Origin: Hemerocallis citrina
Lineage: Eukaryota > Streptophyta > Magnoliopsida > Asparagales > Asphodelaceae
NCBI GenBank assembly: GCA_017893485.1
Contig: CM030364.1
Span: forward strand, 201,655,292 to 201,719,291
Direction of reading: 5' to 3'
DNA length: 64,000 nucleotides
In this document: positions 33,690-44,402 of the stretch, piece by piece
Layout of the letters: each line of letters opens with the position of its first letter
How positions within the stretch are numbered: the stretch's first letter is position 1
Made by a program: the position numbers and the translations under genes
Notes under the pieces: model-generated
Seen by the model: the letters and a program-made list of their open reading frames with translations, nothing else
The model's database searches: none
What the model was told of the DNA's origin: nothing

Positions 33690-36241
33690 GTGAGTGAATT
33701 TCTTCATGCCTTATACTTAAATGGTTAATATCCTACATGCACATGATTGCTAAAATATTGTGATGAATATTTGAGATTATATTTCTAATATAAGGTTTAT
33801 GGATGCTTTGTTAAATCTTGACATATGATTTTTCTTGATTAGAAAAGGGATCCATAGATTAATTACTAAAATGCCCATATTTCTTGTAACTTCTCAGCAC
33901 TCATTTATAAAATAAACTTGATTATGAGCTGATGAACTTTTCGCTTTGCATTTGCTTTTATACTGATCTATTGATATATTGAAGGAAACTTGAAAAGAAA
34001 TTTTGTTCGACCTTAATTGTTGTGGTGCATATTTACTAGAGAAAATTTTTAACATTATCACATAGTCGAGGTTGTAGTTAACTAACAAGTATATCTTAAG
34101 GCCTCTTCCCAAATTTTAGCTCAGGTGTTAACAAAAAAGAGTGCACACTATGATGCTACAAGGGATTGCATCTCAATCTTTATATCACTCTAAATACATT
34201 AATATACCTGTTATGGCAACAATATGCCATCAATATCTTGGGCCATATGACTATTTCAGGAATAATGAGACTTATTAGAGATAACCCATATTAATCTTTT
34301 CCTTGTAATTCTTCTTTGAAAGGTAATATGTTTAGACAAATGTGTTAACCGATCGAGAACCTACAGAAGCATGTACCGTATAAGTTCTCATTTTCCTGAT
34401 AGCACTGGCAATTAACGTAGAGAAAAAAGAGGAGTTATTGAGTGGATACAACATGATACCAACATTTTTTGTTTACGTGTCCGTGCACGTTTATACAAAG
34501 TTCTAAAAACAATACGTATATTTTCTGTTAATGCCCGTTAATCTTCTTATGCTTGCATTTGTTTTATATATAGTGCCTCGTTTTTCAAGATCATTCTTTC
34601 AAATAATCCTGATCATCTTCACAACTGAACATCTACTATGCTGTACAATGATGCGTTCAATGAAAGATGGTCTAAAAGGACACAACAGAAATGATCCGAG
34701 GAAGCGACAGTCGGCAAGATGGGGATTGGCGTTGTCGTAAACCTAGGTTAGACATTTCTTTTGCTGCTTTGTTGAAAGTTGTTTGTTTTATTAAACTATA
34801 TGTAATTTGAGATTGGTTTATTCTTTTATTACTAGAAGAAAATGAAGGAAAATCAAGATAATGTAATGATTCATGAATTAAACTAATGTATTTTCTTGTG
34901 AATTTAACTAGGTTAATCTTCATCTCTCGTGGTGTTGATCTCCAAAATTTAGGAGTTTCTCTTCTCTCTGAAGTCCTTTATTTGGGAACTGAGAACTTTA
35001 GATAATATTATGCCTTATATATGTACGAATTAGCCTCAAGCAGTGATGAGCATGAAAGGTAAGCTCTTATGGTTTTTTGTCTCTTTTCCTGTTTCTTAGA
35101 TTCTTTTTTTCCCTTCACTTATAATTTACCATACTTGTTTTTAATGTAGAGAGCTCATTGTTTCAAGTCCAAAAAATGAATTTGGTGTAGATTCATGGAG
35201 TTATTAGGAACAGACGTGCACAATTTGAAATCGCTTGCACATTCTATTTTAGGATTATGTTCCCCTCTTAGTATTTGAGTTTCTCTAAAAAATATGAAGG
35301 GTTTTTTTTCTCCCAGATTCGAGTATTGATCCGGTTTGTGAGATAAGTGGCAGTAGAGACGAAGCAGGAAGTGAATGAATGCAAAGTTTAACCTATACTA
35401 CTCACGTAGGTACTCTACTCAGTCCTCTTACATGAACCTTCATGTACATCAAATTTGGTGAGTTATTTGCTATATTCCATGTAATGTTATAAATTTGGGG
35501 ACATTTAAATTTAGAGAATTTGGATAAAAAAGCTGAAATTATTCTATACTCATACAAGTGGATAATTCATCAGATGATGTCCTGATTCATGTATGAGTTT
35601 GAATGGAACCTCTTTCTCAGTGCAATCTAGATTAGACATGAATAAAATAAGAGGAACCAAGATGTCCATGAGGTCATTTCTGGAAAAAGAAGAAGCTATC
35701 CATGAGGTTTATGATATCCTGCATTGTGTTGGATTAGTTAACTTGATAACTCAGAAGTGAGCTCAGCTTATTTATTCAAGTAGATCATTTAACAAAGAAG
35801 TCTTTAAAACTGTAGTGAGGCTAACAAAGAAACTTATTGATGAAAATCTATCAGCATTTTTAAAGGTAGAACATGTTTGGTCATCTGTGTTGACCTCATC
35901 TTTTAAGTTTTGTAGTTGAAAATTGAAGAATTGAATAAAGTCCAAGTTGATAGATCAGTTTCAAACACATGTAAAAAATATTGAATATATTTAAGTAGAA
36001 GATTTAATCATGATGCTGGTGTATTAGTTTGCGACCATCTTTTGGGTTTTCTCATCTTTGCTAATTAATTCATAGAACTCCGTCACTATTGCCCTCTATT
36101 TATAGAAATCTTCACCAATTTACGAGCCCGCTCTTTATTGGCATTAGTTGGATCATCAAAATTGCTTCATATTATATCTATAATAATATGTATTCATGTT
36201 ATATGTGTCCTATATAATTTATGTAATTGTTATATATATAT

Positions 36242-36274
<33 letters not shown>

Positions 36275-36671
36275 TTCTCCAGTTAGTGAAACTCTGAAAT
36301 TTGCATGTTAGTTGATGCCATGGATTCTGAATAACTTTTTGTAGATTTTTTAGGCAAATAGATAAGTTGAATTTGTGATGCAGTACATAAGATTTAGTAT
36401 AAAGTTTTTACTTGATTCTCCGGAAAATGCCACTAATTAGCGAAATCTTTTTTTTAAATGTTGGCATGGAAGTAAATGAGTTTGTGTTGCTAGGCAGTGA
36501 AATAAACATGAAAATTGTGAGTTCACCACTATACAGTTACGCCTTATTGTGCATGATACCTTTCAAATATGATTTTTACCAATTGATTTTCCCTAAATGT
36601 AATGTGGTTAAAACATGTGATTCCCACGAAGATAAAAATGATCAATAGCTAATTATCTAATTTTATATGCA
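33690..36671. other. Unassigned spacer in the Helitron-like region
   Basis: This is AT-rich DNA with a few exon-like islands I cannot name: around 34640-34745 (GKMGIGVVVNLG frame) and around 35640-35870 (VVRLTKKLIDENLSAFL frame). A TA microsatellite lies at 36229-36272. These islands may be further captured fragments. Confidence 0.45.
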
Positions 36672-36960
36672 GGGTCAAATGTTGGTGAATCTAATGGGTG
36701 GATCAAGAGATGCATTGGAGATAAATACATTTTCTTATAAAAAATCACAAGATGTCATGTATGGGAAAAAAATTACAAGAACACAACCTGGATGCAAGAT
36801 AATAAAGGATGAAGAAGAAGTTAAAGCAGTTTAAAGTTCAAAAAAGTTAAAAGTCAAAAATGATGACTGACCTACCGAAAAATAAGATGATATGAGTTTT
36901 GGATATATTACTTTGTTCGTTTTATATTTCTTTAAATTAGAAGACTAATAATAGTGATTA
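36672..36960 (+). pseudogene. Second copy of the RPA-like last exon and 3' region
   Basis: After an AG acceptor the frame reads GSNVGESNGWIKRCIGDKY and stops, followed by about 200 bp of 3' sequence. The block aligns with 41068-41330, the last exon and 3' end of the RPA-like gene. The upstream exons are not found here. It indicates an older partial copy of the same gene or Helitron. Confidence 0.7.
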
Positions 36961-38061
36961 CATTGAAACTATTGAGGGTTGTTGGTGAAAAAGGTTTAAA
37001 TAAGGTTTTGAGAAGTATTTTGTAGTTTCTGTTTTCTTTCCATTTACATTATATGAAGTTTGATTATTGAATATTTAGTCATAACCCTTAAACCTGTAAA
37101 GGTTTCGTCCGTCGCTAACACCACTTTATAGATGAAGGTGAAGCATGTGAAACACCCATTGTAGTAGCATGCCATATTACTTGTTAGGTATGGTAGTTTG
37201 TTTCCAGAGAAAAATTAAACAGTAATATGTGTTTAATTATTTATGTATATGTACATGTGCGATGTGAAGATCAAGTGGTCAACATCTCTACATGAGATAG
37301 TGAGAAGGTGTTTGAATTGTCCAACATCCATCAAGTATTGGAGAATTTGAATATTGGAATATTGGATGCTCATTTGATATTGTAGGACATATTTTATATA
37401 GAAGTACGTTTTCAATGTAGATTATAGTACTTTTATGTGTCGTGGTGAAACATATACTTTTGTGATTTCTTCCAATTCATAACAATTGATATTGGTGCTA
37501 CCATTGTCTTCACATTTAAACTTTGAAGGAGCACTTTGAGCAGATTAAATATATTCTTCCAGATGGTAAACCATGATCAGAAAAGGTTTAGAATTTGATA
37601 AATCCTATGTACATATGCTCAGTTCCATTTTATGCATGTGATTGGTAAGCTATGTTGAAATAGAGGAAAATATTGATGTGGTCAGTTTTGGCATATTTAC
37701 ATTAGACTACTCCATGACATTTAGTTTAATTAGTTTAAGTAAAGGTTTACTTAATCATCGAGAATTGTTTTTTCCAAGATGAGTGTATAGATAATTATAT
37801 AGATAGGCTTGATACAATTAAATGTCATTACATCTATGAAAAATTGTGTCAAGTTAGTTATTTTTTTAATTTTTTGATTAAAAGGATAAGACCTAAGAAA
37901 CCATCAGGCAGAGAAATATGTGTACAGTATACCATCAAATTGTGTTTTTAGAATCATCACATTCTTAAATTGATTTCTTTAACCTCAGTTAGTTATCATA
38001 TTTATCATTTTCTATATGTACCCTTTTGTTATTTTTTTTATTCTTCTTTTCTATCCAATTT
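36961..38061. other. Unassigned spacer in the Helitron-like region
   Basis: AT-rich sequence without recognisable coding blocks. A weak hairpin followed by CTAA lies at 37090-37118 but does not have the required following T. Confidence 0.45.
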
Positions 38062-38387
38062 TTCCTCTATTTATCATCATCGCTGTCACTGTCATTGTCT
38101 ACATTCAAGATCATAAAGGGTTTAATGTTGGTTTTGGTGTTCCTGTGGTTCTTATGGCATTATCAGCACTTTGTTTTTGGCAGGTCTGCCACTGTATAAG
38201 AAGATGAAAGGGAATAAGAGCATGCTACAAGACTTAGCTCAAGTCGTTGGTAGTGTGTTTCAAGAACCGTCATCTTGCATTGCCACCTAAGAACACAGAA
38301 GGGTGGTATCATTATAAGAAGGATAAGCAATTCAAATATAAAACCCTGATTGAAAATCTTTGATTGTACCAAAATTCTTATAGAAAG
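38062..38387 (+). pseudogene. NPF (NRT1/PTR family) transporter fragment
   Basis: The block reads VIVYIQDHKGFNVGFGVPVV and LMALSALCF, then after a one-base shift in a T-run LPLYKKMKGNKSMLQDLAQV, and after another shift FKNRHLALPPKNTEGWYHYK. This is the loop and transmembrane part of plant nitrate/peptide/glucosinolate transporters, most like the NPF1/NPF2 branch. A donor GTAGGT follows at 38388. Two frameshifts and the absence of the other exons make it a pseudogene fragment. Confidence 0.85.
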
Positions 38388-39277
38388 GTAGGTAAATTTT
38401 AAATATAGCTATGGATATGGATTTTAAAGTATCTTTAGAAGGTAAGAGTCAGGATAATGATAAGAAATATAAGTTTCTTTGGGGAATGTGGTTATTTCTC
38501 AGTAATACAGATTAATATATACATAATGTAGATGTAATTATATTTATATTAGTCTAAACAAACTATAGAAATTTGAATTTGTGCTTATTTTACACATTAA
38601 AGATTTTATTTTTTGATAAAATAACAAATTTGAATTTGAATGAACTAACAGTTTTAATATTCAAAATAGTTTAAAGTTTTCAAATATATATTGACTGAAT
38701 GTTTTTTAAACCAATAAAAGATTTTAAAGTACCATGAGAAGGTAAGATTCAGGATAGTGATAAGAAATATAAGTTTCTTTTTTATTTGTAAAGATTTTAT
38801 TTGTAAAGAAGATAACTAATTTGAATTTGAATGAAATAACAGTTTTACTATTAATAATAGTTTAAAGTTTTCAGATATATATTGGTTGAATGTTTTTCAA
38901 TCAATAAAAGATTTGTTTTACTAATTTCAACAACTTTTTTCTTGTCAATCTCCTATAAAAACAACATATAGGACTAGGCATTGAACGAACAGAACCATAA
39001 TGTTCTTTATCTTCTTCTTCTTCTTCTTCTTCTTCTTCTTCTTCTTCTTTTTTGGTGGACCGTGGAACATCAAGAGAGAAAAAGAACGATCGCCATCAAT
39101 AGGTGAATAATTCTTCGTTAATGATGCTGATTTTATTTCATTATCTACATTCTCTTTTGTTGAAGTGGTACGTCGATTAGGTATCATTAGAGAACCCTCC
39201 AGAATAATCAAACAAAGATAAATTAAAATGTCATTTTGTTCAAAAATAAACTTATTAATAATTAAATTTTTTTGCAG
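38388..39277. other. Spacer with diverged direct repeats and a TTC microsatellite
   Basis: Two diverged direct copies of roughly 300 bp (about 38420-38720 and 38720-38905) share blocks such as GATAAGAAATATAAGTTTCTT and AATTTGAATTTGAATGAA. A (TTC)n tract fills 39010-39048 and gives a Lys-rich minus-strand ORF that is not a gene. The 3' part may be the leader of the RPA-like gene. Confidence 0.55.
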
Positions 39278-41131
39278 ATTATCAATATCAATGGACAATT
39301 CTCACTATGAATACTCCTCTATCAATTCCTTGCAAGAAAATCAACAACTGTGGACTATTAATGTTTTGGTTACGAAACATTATGGTGTGAAAGAATACAA
39401 AAATAGTAAAGGCACCGGAAAATTCTCAAAAGTGGCACTTATGGATGATGAGGTAAGATACTTTAAATATTGTTAAAATATGCATACATATACATACATA
39501 AATAATTATTATTACTAAGTTATCATCTTTTGTCGGGAACTAGAATACTGGTGATAATGTTTAGTGAAGCGGTGGAAGCGTTCCAACATACGCCTGAGGA
39601 GCATAAAACTTACTTAATTTCTAATGGAATACTAAAAATAGTTGACAAAAGATATAACCCAATGCACGATAAATTTGACATCAATTTGAAATTGGGAAGT
39701 GTTGTAGATGAAGTTGAGAAAGATCTTATCATTGATAAGGATAGGTACAAATTTGTAACTGTAAATGAATTTCAAAGTACATGTTCTACTGTCTTTAAAG
39801 GTAAAAAATTATGTTACTCATATATATATATATATTACTAATACATGATATCAAATACTAATTACATTGAACTACAGATATTTGTTTAGCAGTAATTAAT
39901 GTAGGAGATGTATATAAGAAAGACTCAAAAAATGGTAATGAAGTAGAGAAGCGAAATCTTACAGTTGTAGGATACAGGTAATGTCAATTAATTAAATTGT
40001 ACAATAATTTATGAAATTGTTTTTAAATTCATACACTTTGTCTTAATTTAATGTGAAAACCAATCTTACTTACATTATGGAGAGAACTAGCAATCAAAGA
40101 AGGAAAAGCTCTGAAAGAATTATCACCCAACATGTCAATTATTGCAATTAATTCTATAAAAACATCAAACTTTGAAGGCAATTATATACAACAAAAATTA
40201 ATATTGTTATTTATTATATATTTTACTTATTTATTACTGATTTTTAAAAACAAGATTTTCTCTCACATCAACAAACAACACTACAGTAGAGATAAATCCG
40301 AATGAACGAGAAGCATATACAATTCGAGAATGGCATAATTTATTTTGTATATTTAATTCATTAATTGTTGCCTTCTGGAGTATCATTTACCATAAATTTT
40401 TTTGTTTGTTTTAGGATAAACTGTAATTCCTTGCAAATAAACAAAAGAAAAGTAATGGATGTGGAAGAAGTGAAACTATATGACATTCTCTATTGTGCAG
40501 ACGAGGATTCTTTTGGGTATTATAAATAATGAAATTATTTTTAAATATTTTGTTCAATTCTATATATGACTATAAATATTTAGATGACTTCAATTTTTTT
40601 TTTTTTAATATTTCAAGGCAAAATACTATTATTGCAAAGTTTTGATCAAAAGTGTCAAAAACGTTAGACATCCATGCTACATTGCATGCAAAGTCTGTTC
40701 AACAAAAATCAATATTGAAAATGATGAAGATTATTGTCGAAAATATAAAAATTATAATGTTGAATATGAGCCAAGGTATACAAAACAACATATTTAGTTT
40801 TCCATCTTTCCATTCTTCAATCAAATTATTAAAAAAAAATAATTAAAACATTAATTTTTTTTTAAAGAATAACCTGTTTCAGATATGTATTCAAAATCAC
40901 AATAAAAGATACAAGTGCGGAGGTAGAATTGACTTTATTTGATGAGGAAGCAAGATGCATCATCGGCTGTTCCGCAAAAGACCTGAAACATATTAAGAAT
41001 AAGGTATAATATGTTATTCTCATAGTGTTAAAAATAATTAAAAACTAATTTCTTATTTCTATATGCAGGGAAAAAATGTTGAAGAATTTGATAGAAGGAC
41101 CAAGGAATGCGTTGGAGATGAGTATACTTGA
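39278..41131 (+). CDS. RPA70-like single-strand-DNA-binding protein (multi-exon)
   Basis: About nine exons with mostly normal GT-AG junctions follow the order of OB-fold domains in the large subunit of replication protein A. Exon 39278-39452 (ATG 39291) has QLWTINVLVTKHYG and NSKGTGKFSKVALMDDE (domain A start). Exon from about 39536 has FSEAVEAF and YLISNGILKIVDKRYN. The next has VINVGDVY and KRNLTVVGY. Then come LWRELAIKEGKAL and STNNTTVEINPNEREAY (domain B). The last exons carry a Cys cluster (CYIACKVC...YC) and EVELTLFDEEARCIIGCSAKD (domain C), with TGA at 41129-41131. The N-terminal protein-interaction domain is absent. One acceptor near 39535 looks degenerate. Plant Helitrons often carry RPA-like genes, and its place about 500 bp from the 3' end fits that. 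Coordinates span introns. Confidence 0.75.
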
Positions 41132-41594
41132 TCAAATCACAAGATGTCACATATGGAAGAACAAATACAAGAATACTGACTAGATGCAAAATTAAAAAGG
41201 ATGAACAAGAAGTTACAAACAGTTTTAAGTTTAAGAAAGTTAAAGTCGAAAGTGATAATTGATCTTATGAAACATAAGATGATATTAGTTTAGGATTTAC
41301 TAATTTGTTCTTTTTTAATATCTTTTTTTAATATCGGTTTTAAGTTCAAGAAAGTTAAAGTCGAAAATGATGATTAATCTTATGAAAAATACAATGATTA
41401 TATCTTTATGTTGTTGTCTAGCTTTGAGTTCTTGATGTCTACTTCAAATCTGATTTCGATGAGCTTGTTGTCGTTGGAGTAATTTTGAAATTCATGATTT
41501 GCTTATTAAGATGATTGACTAAGTCGAATTTGTAATTTGAAGAATATAGGTATGCTAAATGCAAGTGTGTTTAGATAACAATTTCAATATTTAT

Positions 41595-41639
41595 GTGCAC
41601 CAAGCCACGTGCACTTGGTGCACGGCAAATTTCAACTAG
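41595..41639 (+). other. Helitron 3' terminus: hairpin and CTAG
   Basis: Arms GTGCACCAAG (41595-41604) and CTTGGTGCAC (41614-41623) form a perfect 10-bp stem with a 9-base loop. Twelve bases later CTAG ends at 41639 and T follows. Hairpin, 10-12 base gap, CTRR and a T target are the defining 3' features of Helitrons. Confidence 0.82.
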
Positions 41640-42300
41640 TAGATATATATATATATATATATATAAGAGAAAAGGGTTTTGATCTAATAACTCATTTATT
41701 AGGTGAGCAATTGATGATGTGGTAACTATGCATTAAAAATATATATCATTGAGTAATACCAGAAATGAGACTTTTCGAGCTATTCAGATTTATATTTTTG
41801 TTATTTATTAAAACCATATAAACACCTGTTATTTTAAATGGGCATATATTGAATATTTGTATTTGGCAAAATAAGGATACAGAATCGGATTGGGCTTTTG
41901 GTAGGAATTCAATGGTTTTCAAAATTTTCAACTACTTTGTTTTATTTATTTTATTTAAGTTTGTTTTAGTTTATCACCTTCTCCTACGAACCATAGTTGC
42001 TTGGGGTTTACTTTTGCTGCTCATAAGTTGCAGCTCCAACGACTTCTTTGTTACTATTCAACATCGCTCTGTTAAAGTTCTAATTGGCAACCTATGCAAT
42101 CTAATCGATTGACGTGATTACCGCAAGAAATAAATGAACAAGGCTAGTGTTATGGGCTCAAGCCAAGCCTAGTTGGCAATATATACTTTACCCAGGCAAC
42201 ACCTACCGTTCTCTGATAAGGTGAATTAACTAGGGGAAGTCATTGAAGTCCAATACACCGAAACATTGTGCTTTAAAAAAAAAAAACTCATCACTATTGC
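41640..42300. other. Unassigned DNA between the Helitron end and the Tat LTR
   Basis: It begins with a TA microsatellite (41643-41664). The rest is AT-rich with a poly-A run near 42275-42287. A short plus-strand ORF (41849-42112) shows no known family and is rich in Phe and Leu. Confidence 0.5.
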
Positions 42301-42822
42301 TGATATGGGATAAATTATGCAGCATCAACCAGAGCCCTCTGATCTCCTTTGGATCCTCCCTCCTGTGATCATCAGGCCAGCTACAGTCTAATGGGCCTCA
42401 GTCAGCTCGGGCCCATGGGCAAATGGGTCCGACCCGGCCCGCTAGGACTCCAGACCCGTTACCCCTGCCTATAAAAACTCCACCCGCTCCTCTCTGTGAA
42501 AGGCAATCAAAACTCTTCCCACCTGAACCCTAGCTGCCCAGTCTCTTTTCCAGTGACTAACTAAGTTCGTCGGAGGACTTGTCGCCAGGACTTCTCCCGG
42601 TGTTCTCAGGCCGTCTGCAGGTACAGAAGGCCCAGCCGAGCCGAGCTCCTGGATCCCGAGCCGAGCACCGGTCCTCTCTTCCGAGCCCCTCTGTGCTCCT
42701 GATCCCAAGCCACTTCCGCTACCCGGGGTCGGACCGACGCCAGTACTGCGTAGGTACTTCCACCATACAAATTGAGAGAACTCACACCTGTTGCCCCCAC
42801 ACCACAAAAACAAACCGCATCA
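42301..42822 (+). repeat. 5' LTR of the Tat-lineage element
   Basis: The proposed bounds are TGATATGGG and CCGCATCA, with inverted TGAT/ATCA tips directly before the primer-binding site. A TATA box (TATAAAA, 42470-42476) sits 350 bp before the end. The left boundary rests on the tip pairing alone because the partner LTR is not in the window. Confidence 0.65.
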
Positions 42823-42825
42823 GGT

Positions 42826-42842
42826 TGGCGCCGTCTGTGGGA
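42826..42842 (+). other. Primer-binding site of the Tat-lineage element
   Basis: TGGCGCCGTCTGTGGGA lies three bases from the LTR. This is the conserved primer site in Tat-type elements and partly matches the 3' end of tRNA-Asp. Confidence 0.75.
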
Positions 42843-42913
42843 AACTTTACCTCCTCAGTACTGTCATCCTTTCGAGCCCAGCGAGAGTCATTGCCGGAGG
42901 TCCAAGCTCCTCC

Positions 42914-42940
42914 ATGGCTCCCAAACCCAGGAGGGCCGTC
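42914..42940 (+). pseudogene. Start of the Tat gag gene, interrupted
   Basis: ATG then MAPKPRRAV, followed at once by the copia LTR at 42941. The frame resumes with YHLGTTPEP at 52803, on the far side of the nested element. Gag is therefore split by the insertion after its ninth codon. Confidence 0.8.
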
Positions 42941-44375
42941 TGTTGATTCGTGATTTTGATGATTACAACACAATACAAATTTGTTATGCTACATCTTATA
43001 CATTGCAGGTTGACAAAATGTTCAATCAAAGCTCTCACAGCAAATTGATCAAGAACTCTTAAGATTGATTCAGCAAGCTTCATTGTCAAAGACAAAGGCT
43101 AAAGCTCCAACTCAAGACTCAAGTCAAGACTCAAGACAAGACCTATGCTCCAATGTGTTATATTACATGTCTTGTAAAACAATTGTAATTTTCCTTTTTT
43201 TGAGTCTTAGATTGATGTAACAGCCTTGTCACACACATACACACACTCATACATTTTTTGTAAATGAGTGTTTTTCAAAAGATTAAATATCAAAACTGTT
43301 TGAATTAGATCAGTTGTTAAGTACCAGTCGACTCTCCTATGGAACCAGTCGACTATACCAGTACGAAACTGTCTGAACTTTTACAAACTCTGACCAGTCG
43401 ACTCATTATGGCAACCCAGTCGACTGTTCAAGTTGTTTTGACAGTTTTCTGTTTTTAAAACTCGTTTTTCAAAATCAAATCTTTAATTCCATTGGTTGAC
43501 AGTTGGAACAAATGTTTCCCAACGTCCAGTGTTTCTAACTCTATAAATAGAGAATAGAATTCACTGTGAAAAGGTTAACAACTTTATAAGCTTTCAAGTC
43601 TTTAGTTTTTCAAAAAGAGATATAAGAGTTTCAAAAGCTTTCAAATTCTCTAAGTCTTTGGTTCTCTGAAATTCAGTCCAATATAACATTGATTTCATTT
43701 TGGACTGATCTCAGAAGTGACCTATTAGCCACTATATAAAAATCACAATCACAAAACAAGGCTATAGGTTGATTGTAACTCTTTTGTTGTTGTTCTTCAC
43801 TCTCGGGTTGTGAGAGTGGTTTCCTCTCGGTTGGAGAGTAGGGCTCTAGGGTGTAGAGTCAGGTTTGTCACTCTTGGTGGAAGAGTGGGTTGCTTTCTCT
43901 AGTTGTGAGAAAGGACTATGGGTTGGACAAGGTTGTTGTCTAATGCCGTAGGGTGTTCTTGTAATTATTTCAAGAATAGTGAAAAATCTCAAGTGGGTTG
44001 CTTGGGGACTGGATGTAGGTTGGGAGGACCGAACCAGGATACATTGTGTGTACTCTGTGGTTGTATCTCTTTGAACTTGCATTTCATTTTCTTACTTTAT
44101 AGTTTTTCTGTGAAACTTGTCTGCAAAGTCGACTGGTCAGACTCGTACTACTCTCTCTAAAAACTTGTGTAGTAAGTCGACTGGCTCATCTATAAGTCGA
44201 CTCCTCAGACTCACTTTAAAAATACTCTTCATAACTGTCGCTTCAGTCGACTGGTTTATCTTTCAAGTCGACTGATCAGAAGAAAATTTTAATTCCGCAT
44301 TTTATATTTTATAAAACACTATTCACCCCCCCCCCCCCCCTCTAGTGTTTCTTGCCTTGCCTACAGGATCCAACA
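42941..44375 (+). repeat. 5' LTR of the SIRE-type element
   Basis: It runs from TGTTGATTCG to GGATCCAACA. A TATA box (TATAAATA) lies at 43542-43549. It has four pairs and one single GTCGAC palindrome, and a run of 15 C at 44326-44340 that the partner LTR lacks. Confidence 0.92.
43327..44272. repeat. Paired GTCGAC palindromes in the SIRE 5' LTR
   Basis: Pairs start at 43327 and 43348, 43397 and 43419, 44176 and 44196, and 44246 and 44267 (spacings 21, 22, 20 and 21), with a single site at 44128. The first two pairs lie upstream of the TATA box and the others downstream. The 3' LTR has the same sites at 51761/51782, 51831/51853, 52562, 52610/52630 and 52680/52701. Confidence 0.85.
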
Positions 44376-44377
44376 CT

Positions 44378-44390
44378 TGGTATCAGAGCT
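44378..44390 (+). other. Primer-binding site (initiator Met tRNA), SIRE-type element
   Basis: TGGTATCAGAGCT, two bases from the LTR, complements the initiator-Met tRNA 3' end perfectly. Confidence 0.92.
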
Positions 44391-44402
44391 TGGTTGAGTG
44401 CA

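Larger units (their letters stand above)
29329..41639 (+). mobile_element. Helitron-like element with captured gene fragments (5' end uncertain)
   Basis: The 3' end is typical of a plant Helitron: a 10-bp hairpin (41595-41623), 12 bases, CTAG, and then a T as the target base. Upstream on the same strand lie an RPA70-like gene and exon-containing fragments of four unrelated genes (RAD50, OTU protease, PMT methyltransferase, NPF transporter). No target duplication is expected. No Rep/helicase is present, so it is non-autonomous. The 5' TC end cannot be fixed; 29.26-29.39 kb is plausible. A second RPA 3' end at 36672 may mean that two Helitrons are fused or nested. Confidence 0.65.

Noticed and set aside
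37090..37118. Hairpin AAACCT/AGGTTT followed after nine bases by CTAA, as a second Helitron end
   Set aside because: The stem is only 6 bp and the base after CTAA is C, while Helitrons insert before T. It is also weaker than the terminus at 41595-41639.
38945..39298. Minus-strand ORF with a long lysine run
   Set aside because: The lysines are the TTC microsatellite read on the other strand. The rest overlaps the first exon of the RPA-like gene.
29329..41639. A Rep/helicase gene in the Helitron-like region
   Set aside because: I looked for the rolling-circle HUH motif and helicase motifs in the open stretches and did not find them. The element is taken as non-autonomous.
42469..43095. ORFs on both strands across the Tat LTR and leader
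   Set aside because: They cross the LTR boundary, the primer-binding site and the copia insertion junction, so they cannot be single genes.
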